Shown one piece after another: positions 32,196 to 40,573 of a stretch of 64,000 bases of DNA. Position numbers and translations under genes: made by a program. Numbering within the stretch: position 1 is the stretch's first letter; every line of letters starts with the position of its first letter. The stretch covers positions 1 through 64,000 of the forward strand of contig JAGAJN010000011.1 in assembly GCA_017828975.1 (NCBI GenBank), given 5' to 3'. Source of the stretch: Oscillospiraceae bacterium (GTDB lineage Bacteria; Bacillota; Clostridia; Oscillospirales; Ruminococcaceae). The notes under the pieces are model-generated. The model searched no databases and had not been told where the DNA came from. It saw nothing but the letters and a program-made list of their open reading frames with translations.

Positions 32196-34458
32196 AATCG
32201 ACTTTTCTTATCATATCCACAAGCGGTTTTTTCTGCATAGACATCAGCGGTATAAACGAGGAGCACATTGCCACAAAGAAGGACACGGCAGATGCAATAA
32301 GTATCTTCGGAACAGGTGCAAAATAATCGGGCACCAGATACGAGTATTCCGTCACCTGCATATACCCCATAAGCTGCTCGGTGCCGTAGATCAGCAGCGT
32401 ACATGCGATTGCCGAAAGCACCGCCGCCGACAGCGCATACTGCAAGCACTCAATAAGCGTCATACCGTAAAGCTGCCCGTCGGTCATGCCTATGCACTGC
32501 ATGGAAGCCAGCTCGCTTCGGCGGTTCAGCACACTTGTGGACAGGATATTTACCATATTCACAAGGGCAATAAGCGAAAACAGGACAATATCGGAAACAA
32601 AGAATATCCTTACGGCGGTAATGACCGTGTTTACCTGCCGCCTAATCTCAAAATTGTCAAAATCAATTTTCAGCTCGGGAATATTTCCGATAAACCCCAC
32701 TGCCGAAATGTAGCTGTCCTCTGCCACATTACAGTTAAAGCCGATGCTTCTGAGTATATCGGAATTTTCAGCGAAAGTGCTGTCGTAGGTGTCCAGCGTA
32801 CCGACCATCAGAATGTACTGTGAGGGTGTGCCCTCTTCATCGTGCATTGAATAGGACCTGTTAAAATCGGCATAGAGCTTCTCCGATTTTCCGCTTGCTG
32901 TTATCTTAAAATCGCAGATGCTGCTGTCGTGCTTGACATAGTATACTGTATTTCCGTCATCGTCCAAAACAGGCATGATACCTTGCCTTTCCTCAGCCGA
33001 AAAGCTATCGTATTCATCGGGAAATATCATGAGATTTTTTACTATTTCAAGCTCCAGAACATCGCCAACGGAGATCTCCCCGACACGTTCTGCAAAGGCA
33101 TATTCATTTTCGGGAACAAGCAGACAGTATCCGCCGCTTTCAGTAAGCTCGTCATAGGACACGGGGGGCTTTCCGCCGAACAATTCCGCATATTCATCGG
33201 GAGAACGGTATATTATGTCTGCATAATAATCGGTATCATCGGCTGTATGCTTCCGTCCCACAAGCCAAATATCGGTGGTAACGCTGCTGAAATATCCCGA
33301 ATTTTTCAGCTCTGACATAGCATCACGGTAGGTCGTGCTGTCCTCATAATAGCCCTCGTATTTTATGTAGAGATCGCTGTTAAAATATTCCACCATGGAC
33401 AATTCCGTCAGGCTCTCCTCAAAAATATCCGTAATAACCTTCATTGCCGAAAACAGCGTTATGGAAAGGGTCAGGGACAGAACGGTTATTATAAACCGCT
33501 TGGGCTGACGGTAATTGTTCCGTGCAGCCATCTTCCCCTTCCAGCCGAAAATCATGCCGAACAGCGAATGCCTTTTCACCTTTTTGACAGTATTCGACCG
33601 ATTGCTTATCGCCTGAATGGGGGACATTTTTACGACTCTCATTCCCGTACCGTAAGCGGATAACAGCACCCAAATAAGCCCCGTCACCGCAGCCATTGCC
33701 AAATACAGCGGGTCAATATGGAAATGTATCAGCTCATTTACCTTTTCGGACGTAAGATACAGTTCGGCAATTCCCGACGAAAGCACCGCCCGATAAACGC
33801 AGTAACCGAATCCCGTACCGAGGATAAGCCCCAAGGGAATGCCCACAGCCGACAGCATAAGCCCCTCCAGCGTGATGATCTTCACTATCTGAGAAGGCGT
33901 TGCGCCCACAGACTGCAAAACGCCGAACTGCCGCTCCAGCTCCTTTGAGCTTATCTCAAACGCCGTATCTATGACCAGCCTTAGCATTACCGCAAAAAAC
34001 AGCACCACTACAAAGAACATGGAAAACAGTATGGCAAAATCCGCCCTTGAGTTAAGGTCTATCATATCCGAGAATACCAGCTGGGAATTGATATTCATCT
34101 CCTTGACCGGACCCATAAGCTCCGATAGATTTTCGGCATAGACGGAAATATTTTCTCCGATATATTCGGTAAACATAATGTGCGCCGTCTTTTCGCCGTT
34201 CTCCTCAACGACCGTGATATTGCCCGTTTCGCCCACAAAATCGGTGACAATGCCAAGCTGTTCATCGGTCAGACCGACTATTGCAAGGTGGCTGGGCTGC
34301 ATATCAAAGCTAACGTCCCGTGCTATCCTTAAGCCTGTTGAAAGGCAGGTAAACAGCAGTGTCATAAGCGAAAGTGCGGCGGCAATGCTGCAAATCGTCA
34401 GCACCGAATGGCGTTTCTGCTCGGTTATGTAACGCCTTGCCATTAACCGTTCAAACAT
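32194..34458 (-). CDS. FtsX-type ABC transporter permease
   Basis: A 754-residue permease with two FtsX-like membrane modules. TM1 is near residues 18-42, a group of helices follows at about 150-290, another at 315-340, and three final helices lie in the last 130 residues. A large soluble region (about 345-620) between them is presumably extracellular. LERQFGVLQSVGATPSQIVKII and SELASMQCIGMTDGQLYGM are the usual coupling-helix segments contacting the ATPase. Such proteins act as mechanotransmitters or expel peptides (Bce-, Vra- or Mac-like). It overlaps the ATPase gene by eight bases and forms one operon with it, divergent from a two-component system. Confidence 0.88.
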   Translation of the reverse strand: MFERLMARRYITEQKRHSVLTICSIAAALSLMTLLFTCLSTGLRIARDVSFDMQPSHLAIVGLTDEQLGIVTDFVGETGNITVVEENGEKTAHIMFTEYIGENISVYAENLSELMGPVKEMNINSQLVFSDMIDLNSRADFAILFSMFFVVVLFFAVMLRLVIDTAFEISSKELERQFGVLQSVGATPSQIVKIITLEGLMLSAVGIPLGLILGTGFGYCVYRAVLSSGIAELYLTSEKVNELIHFHIDPLYLAMAAVTGLIWVLLSAYGTGMRVVKMSPIQAISNRSNTVKKVKRHSLFGMIFGWKGKMAARNNYRQPKRFIITVLSLTLSITLFSAMKVITDIFEESLTELSMVEYFNSDLYIKYEGYYEDSTTYRDAMSELKNSGYFSSVTTDIWLVGRKHTADDTDYYADIIYRSPDEYAELFGGKPPVSYDELTESGGYCLLVPENEYAFAERVGEISVGDVLELEIVKNLMIFPDEYDSFSAEERQGIMPVLDDDGNTVYYVKHDSSICDFKITASGKSEKLYADFNRSYSMHDEEGTPSQYILMVGTLDTYDSTFAENSDILRSIGFNCNVAEDSYISAVGFIGNIPELKIDFDNFEIRRQVNTVITAVRIFFVSDIVLFSLIALVNMVNILSTSVLNRRSELASMQCIGMTDGQLYGMTLIECLQYALSAAVLSAIACTLLIYGTEQLMGYMQVTEYSYLVPDYFAPVPKILIASAVSFFVAMCSSFIPLMSMQKKPLVDMIRKVD

Positions 34459-35152
34459 TCTGCTGTACCCCCTGTCCCGTCAGCCTGTCGGCGGTAATTT
34501 TTCCGTCGGAAACAGTGATTATCCTGTCGCATTTCAGGGCGATATTTTCGTCGTGGGTGATAATGAGCATAGTTTGATTCAGCTCCCTGTTAGATTTTCG
34601 GAGAAGCTCGATTATCTCAGAACTGCTTTTGCTGTCAAGGTTTCCCGTAGGCTCGTCTGCCAAAATCACTCCGGGAGATGTGAACAGCGCACGTCCGATA
34701 GAAACTCTCTGCTGCTGTCCCCCCGAAAGCTGGGACGGGAGATGTAAGCGTCTGTCCTTGATGCCAAGCATATCAAGAATCCGCTCAAGCTGTTCGGTAT
34801 CGGGCTTTCTGCCGTCCATTATTACGGGAAGTGTGATATTTTCCTCCGCATTTAAAACGGGGATAAGATTGTAAAACTGATAGATAAGTCCCACCTGTCT
34901 GCGGCGGAAAATAGCGAGATTTTTCGCATTCTGGGAAAAAACGTCCTGACCGTCAAGATAGACCTTTCCGCTTGTGGGACGGTCAACTCCGCCCAGAATA
35001 TGCAAAAGCGTAGACTTTCCCGAACCCGACGGTCCCACCACCGCAGCCATCTGCCCCTTGGGGACGGTAAAGGAAACATAGTCCAAAGCCTTTACCTCAT
35101 TTTCGCCCTTGCCGTAGGTCTTGCAAAGATTTTCTATTTTCAGAAGTTCCAT
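34451..35152 (-). CDS. ABC transporter ATPase (MacB/LolD/BceA-like)
   Basis: A 233-residue ATPase that powers the FtsX-type permease. Walker A is VVGPSGSGKSTLL, the signature is LSGGQQQRVSIGRAL, and Walker B is VILADEPTGNLDS followed by the switch His in ITHDE. The DEPTGNLD form and length place it in the LolD/MacB/BceA group. The start at 35152 has AAAGGGG at eight bases; an ATG two codons earlier is too close to it. First gene of the transporter operon, with a promoter on the minus strand in the shared divergent region. Confidence 0.93.
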   Translation of the reverse strand: MELLKIENLCKTYGKGENEVKALDYVSFTVPKGQMAAVVGPSGSGKSTLLHILGGVDRPTSGKVYLDGQDVFSQNAKNLAIFRRRQVGLIYQFYNLIPVLNAEENITLPVIMDGRKPDTEQLERILDMLGIKDRRLHLPSQLSGGQQQRVSIGRALFTSPGVILADEPTGNLDSKSSSEIIELLRKSNRELNQTMLIITHDENIALKCDRIITVSDGKITADRLTGQGVQQNV

Positions 35153-35178
35153 TGTCATTGCCCCTTTCGTTTGACATC

Positions 35179-35207
35179 ATTATAACATATCCGAATAACA
35201 ATTTCAT
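35179..35207 (-). promoter_or_regulatory. Promoter of the ABC transporter operon
   Basis: The minus strand has ATGAAA (35202-35207), 17 bases, TATAAT (35179-35184). The weak -35 would fit activation by the divergently encoded response regulator, but that is inference. Confidence 0.6.
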
Positions 35208-35246
35208 TTCTCTTATCTTACAATATCGTAATAATTGGGCTGAATA

Positions 35247-35275
35247 TTGAAATAATTTTCCGTTTGTGATATAAT
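35247..35275 (+). promoter_or_regulatory. Promoter of the two-component system
   Basis: TTGAAA (35247-35252), 17 bases, TATAAT (35270-35275), 30 bases before the response regulator start. Confidence 0.75.
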
Positions 35276-35304
35276 AAATCAAACCCATTTAAGGAGCGAT
35301 AAAA

Positions 35305-35982
35305 ATGCCTTCAATATTACTGGTTGAGGACGACGAAGCCCTTGCCCGAAACCTGACACAGTTTCTCACCGCCGAGGGATTTTCCGTAAAGCACGGCTCG
35401 GGACAGCGGGCGGGTATGCAGCTGTTTTTGTCCGACAGCTTTGACTGTGTCCTGCTTGACCTGACCCTTGGGGACGGCAACGGCTTTTCCCTCTGCAAGG
35501 CTATACGGGAATTTTCGCAGGTGCCCGTCATTTTCCTCACAGCCTCCGCCGAGGAAGGCTGCACCGTTGCGGGCTTTGAGGTGGGCGGGGACGACTATAT
35601 CAGCAAGCCCTTCCGTCCCCGTGAATTAGTCGCAAGAATACAAAACGTCCTCCGCAGACGCACCCCCGAAACGCCGAAGCTGCTAAAATGCCAAAGCATA
35701 ACCGCCGACCCGTCAAAGGGGCTTGTCACCAAAAACGGCAAAGAGGTTTTTCTGTCTGCGCTGGAATATCGGCTGCTTCTGCTGTTTCTGTCCAACAAGG
35801 GGGCGGTCCTCAGCCGTGACCGTCTGGCGGACGAGCTTTGGACATTTTCGGGGGAATTTATCGGGGACAACACGCTGAATGTCTACATAAAACGTCTGCG
35901 TGACAAAATTGAGGACGACCCCCAAAACCCCGAGATACTGAAAACCGTCCGTGGTCTGGGCTATAAGGCGGTGGACGAATGA
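35305..35982 (+). CDS. OmpR/PhoB-type response regulator
   Basis: A 225-residue regulator: receiver domain with acidic pair DDE at residues 10-12, phospho-acceptor Asp52 in LLDLTLGDGNGF, the Thr/Ser switch in FLTASAE and Lys in YISKPFRPREL; then a winged-helix DNA-binding domain (about 130-225) with DNTLNVYIKRLRDKIEDD and TVRGLGYK. AAGGAG precedes the start. Its stop overlaps the kinase start (ATGA). The divergent ABC transporter is its likely target, as in Bce-type peptide-resistance modules. Confidence 0.93.
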   Translation: MPSILLVEDDEALARNLTQFLTAEGFSVKHGSGQRAGMQLFLSDSFDCVLLDLTLGDGNGFSLCKAIREFSQVPVIFLTASAEEGCTVAGFEVGGDDYISKPFRPRELVARIQNVLRRRTPETPKLLKCQSITADPSKGLVTKNGKEVFLSALEYRLLLLFLSNKGAVLSRDRLADELWTFSGEFIGDNTLNVYIKRLRDKIEDDPQNPEILKTVRGLGYKAVDE

Positions 35983-36950
35983 AGAAAGCCGAATTGACAA
36001 CGGCAGCCGTCGGCGTGATACTCTGCGCAGTTTTAAGCATAAAAGCGGCGGCGGTCATGCTTGTTACCGTCATAGTTATGCTGACCATGCGGCATATCTC
36101 CGAGAAAAAGCGGGGCGAAAGGATACTTCATTTGTGCGACGAGATAGACAAAATTCTCCACGGTGCGGAAACGGTAGATTTTGACGATTTCAAAGAGGGC
36201 GAGCTAAGCATTCTCTCCTCGGAGATACATAAAATGACTATCCGCCTGCGGGAACAGAACTCTGCGCTAAAGGGCGAAAAGGCGGCTATGAAAATTGCTC
36301 TGGAGGATATGTCCCACCAGCTGCGAACGCCCCTTACCTCTGTAATGCTGCTTCTGGAAATGCTCCGTGACCCCAATTTGCCGCAGAATGAGCGGTTAAA
36401 GCATATCCGTGAAATGACCTCGCTGCTGTCCCAGATGCAGTGGATACTGGAAACGCTGCTGAACATCTCCCGAATGGAGGCGGGCGCAGTCACATTCCTG
36501 AAACAGGACATAAGTGCCGCAAAACTCATAAGCGACGCCGCCGAACCCATAGCTATCTCTTTGGAACTCAAAGGCATCACCCTGAAAACCGAAATAGAGG
36601 GCGACCCCCATTTCACCGCCGACCTGAGATACTGCACCGAAGCGCTTACAAATATCCTGAAAAACTGTATGGAGCACACTCCCGAGGGCGGCATGATAAC
36701 CGTTCTGGCGTACGAAAACCCGCTCTATTCGGGGATAACCGTTACCGATACGGGCGGAGGATTTCCCGAGGAAATGCTGCCCCACATATTTGAACGGTTC
36801 TGCCACGATAACCAAAAAAACGGCTTTGGCATCGGGCTGGCGTTTGCAAGGTCGGTTGTCGTGTCCCAGAACGGCAGCCTTCAAGCAAGGAATTCTCCCG
36901 AGGGCGGGGCGGAGTTTGACTGGAGATTTTTTTACGAACCGCATAATTGA
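35979..36950 (+). CDS. Intramembrane-sensing histidine kinase
   Basis: A 323-residue kinase with two N-terminal transmembrane helices (about 7-20 and 22-37) separated by almost no loop, then a short linker, the phospho-acceptor His113 in MSHQLRTPLTS, and a C-terminal ATPase domain with an N-box (ALTNILKNCMEHTP), DTGGGFP and GFGIGLAFARSVV. Kinases lacking an extracellular sensor usually read the state of a partner transporter (BceS type). The divergent FtsX-type transporter is the natural partner. A good terminator follows. Confidence 0.9.
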   Translation: MKKAELTTAAVGVILCAVLSIKAAAVMLVTVIVMLTMRHISEKKRGERILHLCDEIDKILHGAETVDFDDFKEGELSILSSEIHKMTIRLREQNSALKGEKAAMKIALEDMSHQLRTPLTSVMLLLEMLRDPNLPQNERLKHIREMTSLLSQMQWILETLLNISRMEAGAVTFLKQDISAAKLISDAAEPIAISLELKGITLKTEIEGDPHFTADLRYCTEALTNILKNCMEHTPEGGMITVLAYENPLYSGITVTDTGGGFPEEMLPHIFERFCHDNQKNGFGIGLAFARSVVVSQNGSLQARNSPEGGAEFDWRFFYEPHN

Positions 36951-36953
36951 ATG

Positions 36954-36990
36954 AACACCCATTTGCACAATAAGCAAGTGGGTGTTTTTG
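36954..36990 (+). terminator. Terminator after the two-component system
   Basis: AACACCCA-TTGC and GCAA-GTGGGTGTT pair around a short loop and are followed by TTTTTG. Confidence 0.85.
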
Positions 36991-37019
36991 TTTCGGAAAA
37001 TATTTCCAAATATCACAGA

Positions 37020-37053
37020 TTGACAAAATTTTCCTGTTAGCGAATGTTATAAT
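37020..37053 (+). promoter_or_regulatory. Probable Spo0A-activated promoter of spoIIE
   Basis: TTGACA (37020-37025) and TATAAT (37048-37053) are near-perfect boxes but separated by 22 bases instead of 17. The same wide spacing is known for the Spo0A-dependent, sigma-A spoIIE and spoIIG promoters of Bacillus subtilis. The -35 region read on the minus strand is TTTGTCAAT, matching the Spo0A box TTTGTCRAA in eight of nine positions. Confidence 0.6.
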
Positions 37054-37099
37054 ATTTACGGATAAAAACGGAACACGTCAAAAGAAAGGACTTGAAAAT

Positions 37100-39391
37100 A
37101 TGAACGTTCGTGCAGCAACAGAAGCAGAAATGCCATACGAAGAGAAAGCCCCCATACGCTCGGGAACCGCCTTTTCTCTGGGGATAGCCCTGTCCTTTGC
37201 GGCGGGGATAGCATTGTCAAACGCCGAGCTTGCCTGCGGAAAAGTGCCTCTTTGCGCAGCCTTCTGCGGGTGCCTGTCGCCCTATTCTGCGGGGGCGGCG
37301 TTTGTCGGTGCGGCGCTTTCGGCAATTATCAGCCAAAAATTTAACGACCGGCTGGCGGAGCTTATCTCACTCCTGCTGATAACCGCCGCAAGGGCGATGC
37401 TCCCCGCCTGCCGTTCCCGAAGCGGTACAGCCCTGACTGCGGGAACGGCTTATCTGGCAGCCTCGATTTTTACGGGAGTCATCTCGGGAATGTCCGCAAC
37501 GGCGGCAGCAGCGGCGGTGTTCAGAAGCCTTGTGTGCGGCGGGGCGGCGTTCTTCTTCCGAACGGCACACAGCGCATTTCTGTCGGGCAGGCAGATGTTT
37601 TGCGGGGACAGCACCGGCATTTCCTGTGCCGTTGCCTGTGCGCTGCTTTCGGCGGCGGTCATATCATTTTTCTCGGAAATGTCCTTTAATTTCGGCATAT
37701 GCTTGCTGATTATGGTTTGCGGCGGAGCGTCGGGTATCGGCAGACTTCGGGGCGGAACGGCGGCTGGGATACTTGCATCTTTCTCCCTGATACTTTCGGG
37801 AATTTCCGAAGCGGGGGGCGGCGGCGCAAAGCTGGCTGTGGCTGCCTGCATGGGCTGTACGGCAATGGGGCTGATGTCCCCTAAAGGACGGTTCTCGTCA
37901 GCGGCGGCAGGACTGTTCACCATGTCGGCGGTGCTGGCTCTGCTGGGATTTCCCGCAGCCTCGTCGGGATTTATAATGTCCTCGGCTATCGGTCTGGCGG
38001 CATACATAGTTATCCCCGAAAGGCTGTGGACGGGAATGTTTTCCTTCTCGTCCCGAAAAACCGCCGGGACAAGCCGTTTTGCCATGGAAGCCATATCGTC
38101 GGCGCTGAATTCCGCAGCCGAGGATTCCGCAGCCGCCGCAAGAATATTTGAAAGGAGAATACCCGTTTATGAGCTGTCTTCAGAGGTTTGCAAGGCGGTA
38201 TGCAAAAACTGCCGCTGCCGTGAAATTTGCCGCCACGCTGTATCTCATGGAAGAAGCGATGAGTTTCGCCGCGCGGAAAATATTGCTGCGGATAAAGGTT
38301 ACATTACTGCGGCGGAGCTGCCGAAGGGCTTTTCGGACTGCCGCCATCGGGAGGAGATTGCAGAGTATTTCTGCGTTGCATACAGACGTCTTAACCGTAT
38401 CAGAAACGAAAGACGAAAGCTTGAAGCAATGCGCCTTACCGTCTGCTCGGCAATAAAAGCGTCGGCTGATTCCTTTTCTGGATATTCGGAAATGTCCGCT
38501 CGACACGGACAAATTTGCAGAGAATTATCCTCGGCAGCGGAAAGGGCGCTTTCGGATATGGGAGCGGACGATCTGTCGGCAGCCGTTTATTCGGGAGATC
38601 ACGGACAATTTTACATAGAAGCCTACTGCAAAGCATTGCCCGGCACAGAGCCGAACGCCATCTCCGAAGCATTGTCAGATGTCCTCGGTACGGAAACAGA
38701 ACCTGCGGAGATAACAAAATATGACAACCGTCTGCGAATAGCCTGCACAAGCCTGACGGACATTGCCGCAGATTTCGGTACAGCTGCGCTCAGCGGACGT
38801 GAAGCCCTTTCGGGGGACAGCGCAAAGTGCTTTTACGACGGTTCGGGCAGGCTGTGGGCTATCCTCTCAGACGGAATGGGCAGCGGCGAGGAAGCAGCTG
38901 TGGAAAGCAGCATGACCGTATCCCTCCTGTCAAGGCTGGTCCGTCTGGGAATTCCCCCGAAAGCTGCGGCGGCATACACCAACTCCATTCTGCTGACCAA
39001 ATCGGAGAGCGAGATATTCGCCACGGCGGATATTTTCTGCGTTGATCTGTTTGACGGAGAGGCTAAGCTTTTCAAGTACGGCGCAGCGTTTACGTCGGTG
39101 ATGACCAAAAGCGGGTTCACCGAGCTGTCCGCCTGCACCCCGCCGCTGGGGATAATCCCCGAGGTGTTCTGCGAGGAAAGGAGCTTTCATCTTTCGGCGG
39201 GAGATACGGTGCTGATGATGACCGACGGAGTTCCCGAGGAGGTCTATCCGAAGGTGAAGGACACCCTTGCCCTCTGCCGAAAGGAAGGCGTTTCCGCTCA
39301 GACCGCCGCTCAGAGGATATGCGAGCTTGTCCCCACATCGGGCGGAAAACCTGCCGATGATGTTACGGTTACGGTGATTTTTTTGTATTGA
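37100..39391 (+). CDS. spoIIE: Stage II sporulation protein E
   Basis: Serine phosphatase that dephosphorylates SpoIIAA to activate sigma-F in the forespore and takes part in polar septation. The 763-residue protein has a multi-helix membrane domain (roughly residues 20-330), a central Cys-rich linker region (CKNCRCREICRHAV near 370), and a C-terminal PP2C-type phosphatase domain with LSDGMGSGEEA, PLGIIP and LMMTDGVPEEVY. The metal-binding Asp and Gly residues are in place. AAAGGAC precedes the start. It implies that the organism carries at least part of an endospore programme. Confidence 0.92.
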   Translation: MNVRAATEAEMPYEEKAPIRSGTAFSLGIALSFAAGIALSNAELACGKVPLCAAFCGCLSPYSAGAAFVGAALSAIISQKFNDRLAELISLLLITAARAMLPACRSRSGTALTAGTAYLAASIFTGVISGMSATAAAAAVFRSLVCGGAAFFFRTAHSAFLSGRQMFCGDSTGISCAVACALLSAAVISFFSEMSFNFGICLLIMVCGGASGIGRLRGGTAAGILASFSLILSGISEAGGGGAKLAVAACMGCTAMGLMSPKGRFSSAAAGLFTMSAVLALLGFPAASSGFIMSSAIGLAAYIVIPERLWTGMFSFSSRKTAGTSRFAMEAISSALNSAAEDSAAAARIFERRIPVYELSSEVCKAVCKNCRCREICRHAVSHGRSDEFRRAENIAADKGYITAAELPKGFSDCRHREEIAEYFCVAYRRLNRIRNERRKLEAMRLTVCSAIKASADSFSGYSEMSARHGQICRELSSAAERALSDMGADDLSAAVYSGDHGQFYIEAYCKALPGTEPNAISEALSDVLGTETEPAEITKYDNRLRIACTSLTDIAADFGTAALSGREALSGDSAKCFYDGSGRLWAILSDGMGSGEEAAVESSMTVSLLSRLVRLGIPPKAAAAYTNSILLTKSESEIFATADIFCVDLFDGEAKLFKYGAAFTSVMTKSGFTELSACTPPLGIIPEVFCEERSFHLSAGDTVLMMTDGVPEEVYPKVKDTLALCRKEGVSAQTAAQRICELVPTSGGKPADDVTVTVIFLY

Positions 39392-39397
39392 TATATG

Positions 39398-39426
39398 TGT
39401 GCCTTCATACGCCGAAGGCACATTTT
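39398..39426 (+). terminator. Terminator after spoIIE
   Basis: TGTGCCTTC and GAAGGCACA form a nine-pair stem with a seven-base loop, then TTTT. Confidence 0.8.
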
Positions 39427-39440
39427 CTGTCACTGCAAAG

Positions 39441-39469
39441 TTGACTTTTTATCTTCCGTCTGATATAAT
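39441..39469 (+). promoter_or_regulatory. Promoter of pnuC
   Basis: TTGACT (39441-39446), 17 bases, TATAAT (39464-39469), 36 bases before the start; too little space for a riboswitch. Confidence 0.78.
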
Positions 39470-39504
39470 TTTATTGATACAAATCCACGGAAGGAACCCC
39501 ACCA

Positions 39505-40194
39505 ATGAAGTCAATTTTCGCATATTTCACCGCCTTTGAAAAGCTGCTCTGGTGCAGCTCGGCGGGGCTGATAATCATAATGTTCTGCATCTTCGACAGA
39601 CAAAATTTTCTCACTCTTGCCGCCTCGCTGACAGGCGTGACCTCGCTTATTTTCTCCGCAAAGGGCAATCCCGTCGGGCAGCTGCTGATGATAATTTTCA
39701 GCGGAATGTACGGCGTCATTTCTTACCGATTCGCATATTACGGGGAGATGATGACCTATCTGGGAATGACCGCTCCCATGGCAGCCTTTTCCCTTGCTTC
39801 ATGGCTGAAAAATCCCTATGGCAGCAGCAAAGCCGAGGTCAAGGTAAACAGCATCAGCCGCCTTGAAACGGGCTTTATGCTGCTCCTGACCGCCGCTGTG
39901 ACCGTCCTGTTTTACTTTATACTGAAAGCCTTCGGGACGGCGAACCTTATCCCCAGCACATTTTCCGTGGCGACCAGCTTTGCGGCAGCGTACCTGACCT
40001 TTCGGCGGACGGCATATTTTTCGGCTGCCTATGCCCTCAATGACCTTGTACTTATTATAATGTGGATAATGGCGGCTATGACGGATATTTCCTATCTGTC
40101 GGTAACGGTCTGCTTTGTCGTGTTTTTCGTAAACGACCTTTACTGCTTTGTCAGCTGGCGGAGAATGAAGCACAGGCAGGCGGCGGAACAGTAA
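39505..40194 (+). CDS. pnuC: PnuC-type nicotinamide riboside (vitamin) transporter
   Basis: A 229-residue integral membrane protein with about seven hydrophobic helices. It has the PnuC pattern: an N-terminal helix pair, a GNPVGQLLMIIFSGMYGVISYRFAYYGEM region, a cytoplasmic loop with LKNPYG, and the C-terminal ALNDLVLIIMW and FVNDLYCFVSWRRM segments with conserved Asn, Asp and Trp residues. PnuC proteins pass nicotinamide riboside by facilitated diffusion for NAD synthesis. AAGGAA precedes the start. It is a single-gene unit. Confidence 0.9.
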   Translation: MKSIFAYFTAFEKLLWCSSAGLIIIMFCIFDRQNFLTLAASLTGVTSLIFSAKGNPVGQLLMIIFSGMYGVISYRFAYYGEMMTYLGMTAPMAAFSLASWLKNPYGSSKAEVKVNSISRLETGFMLLLTAAVTVLFYFILKAFGTANLIPSTFSVATSFAAAYLTFRRTAYFSAAYALNDLVLIIMWIMAAMTDISYLSVTVCFVVFFVNDLYCFVSWRRMKHRQAAEQ

Positions 40195-40573
40195 AGCGTT
40201 CTCCCGTAAACAAATTCTGCGAATTGCACAAACAAGGTCAGACAACAGGGTAATTTTACACCGCAAAATTTACAGTTATATCCATATTATCATATATTTA
40301 CCAATATCGTCGACCAAATATTTATAATTCCGACAGCTTCTCAAGTTTCCTGCCAAAATTTAATCGTCATTTTAACCAAAAATAATTTTGCCTTTACGTC
40401 ATATTTATAGAATTATTACTAAAGGTATTGCATTTGAATACATAATCTGTTAAAATATATATAAGCCATAAATTATGACCGCCGTATCGCGCCCGAAGGT
40501 CCCGTTTTCGCCGTAAAAATTACCGCAAAAACACCGTCCGACGCTTTGCAGGCGGCACGGAGGATAGAGAATT
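40195..40573 (+). promoter_or_regulatory. Gap with promoter and leader of the glycogen operon
   Basis: The 379 bases hold TTGCAT (40428-40433), 17 bases, TAAAAT (40451-40456). A GC-rich leader of about 110 bases follows and may fold, but I could not assign a known regulatory RNA. The first 230 bases are AT-rich with no gene, terminator or repeat that I can see. Confidence 0.65.
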
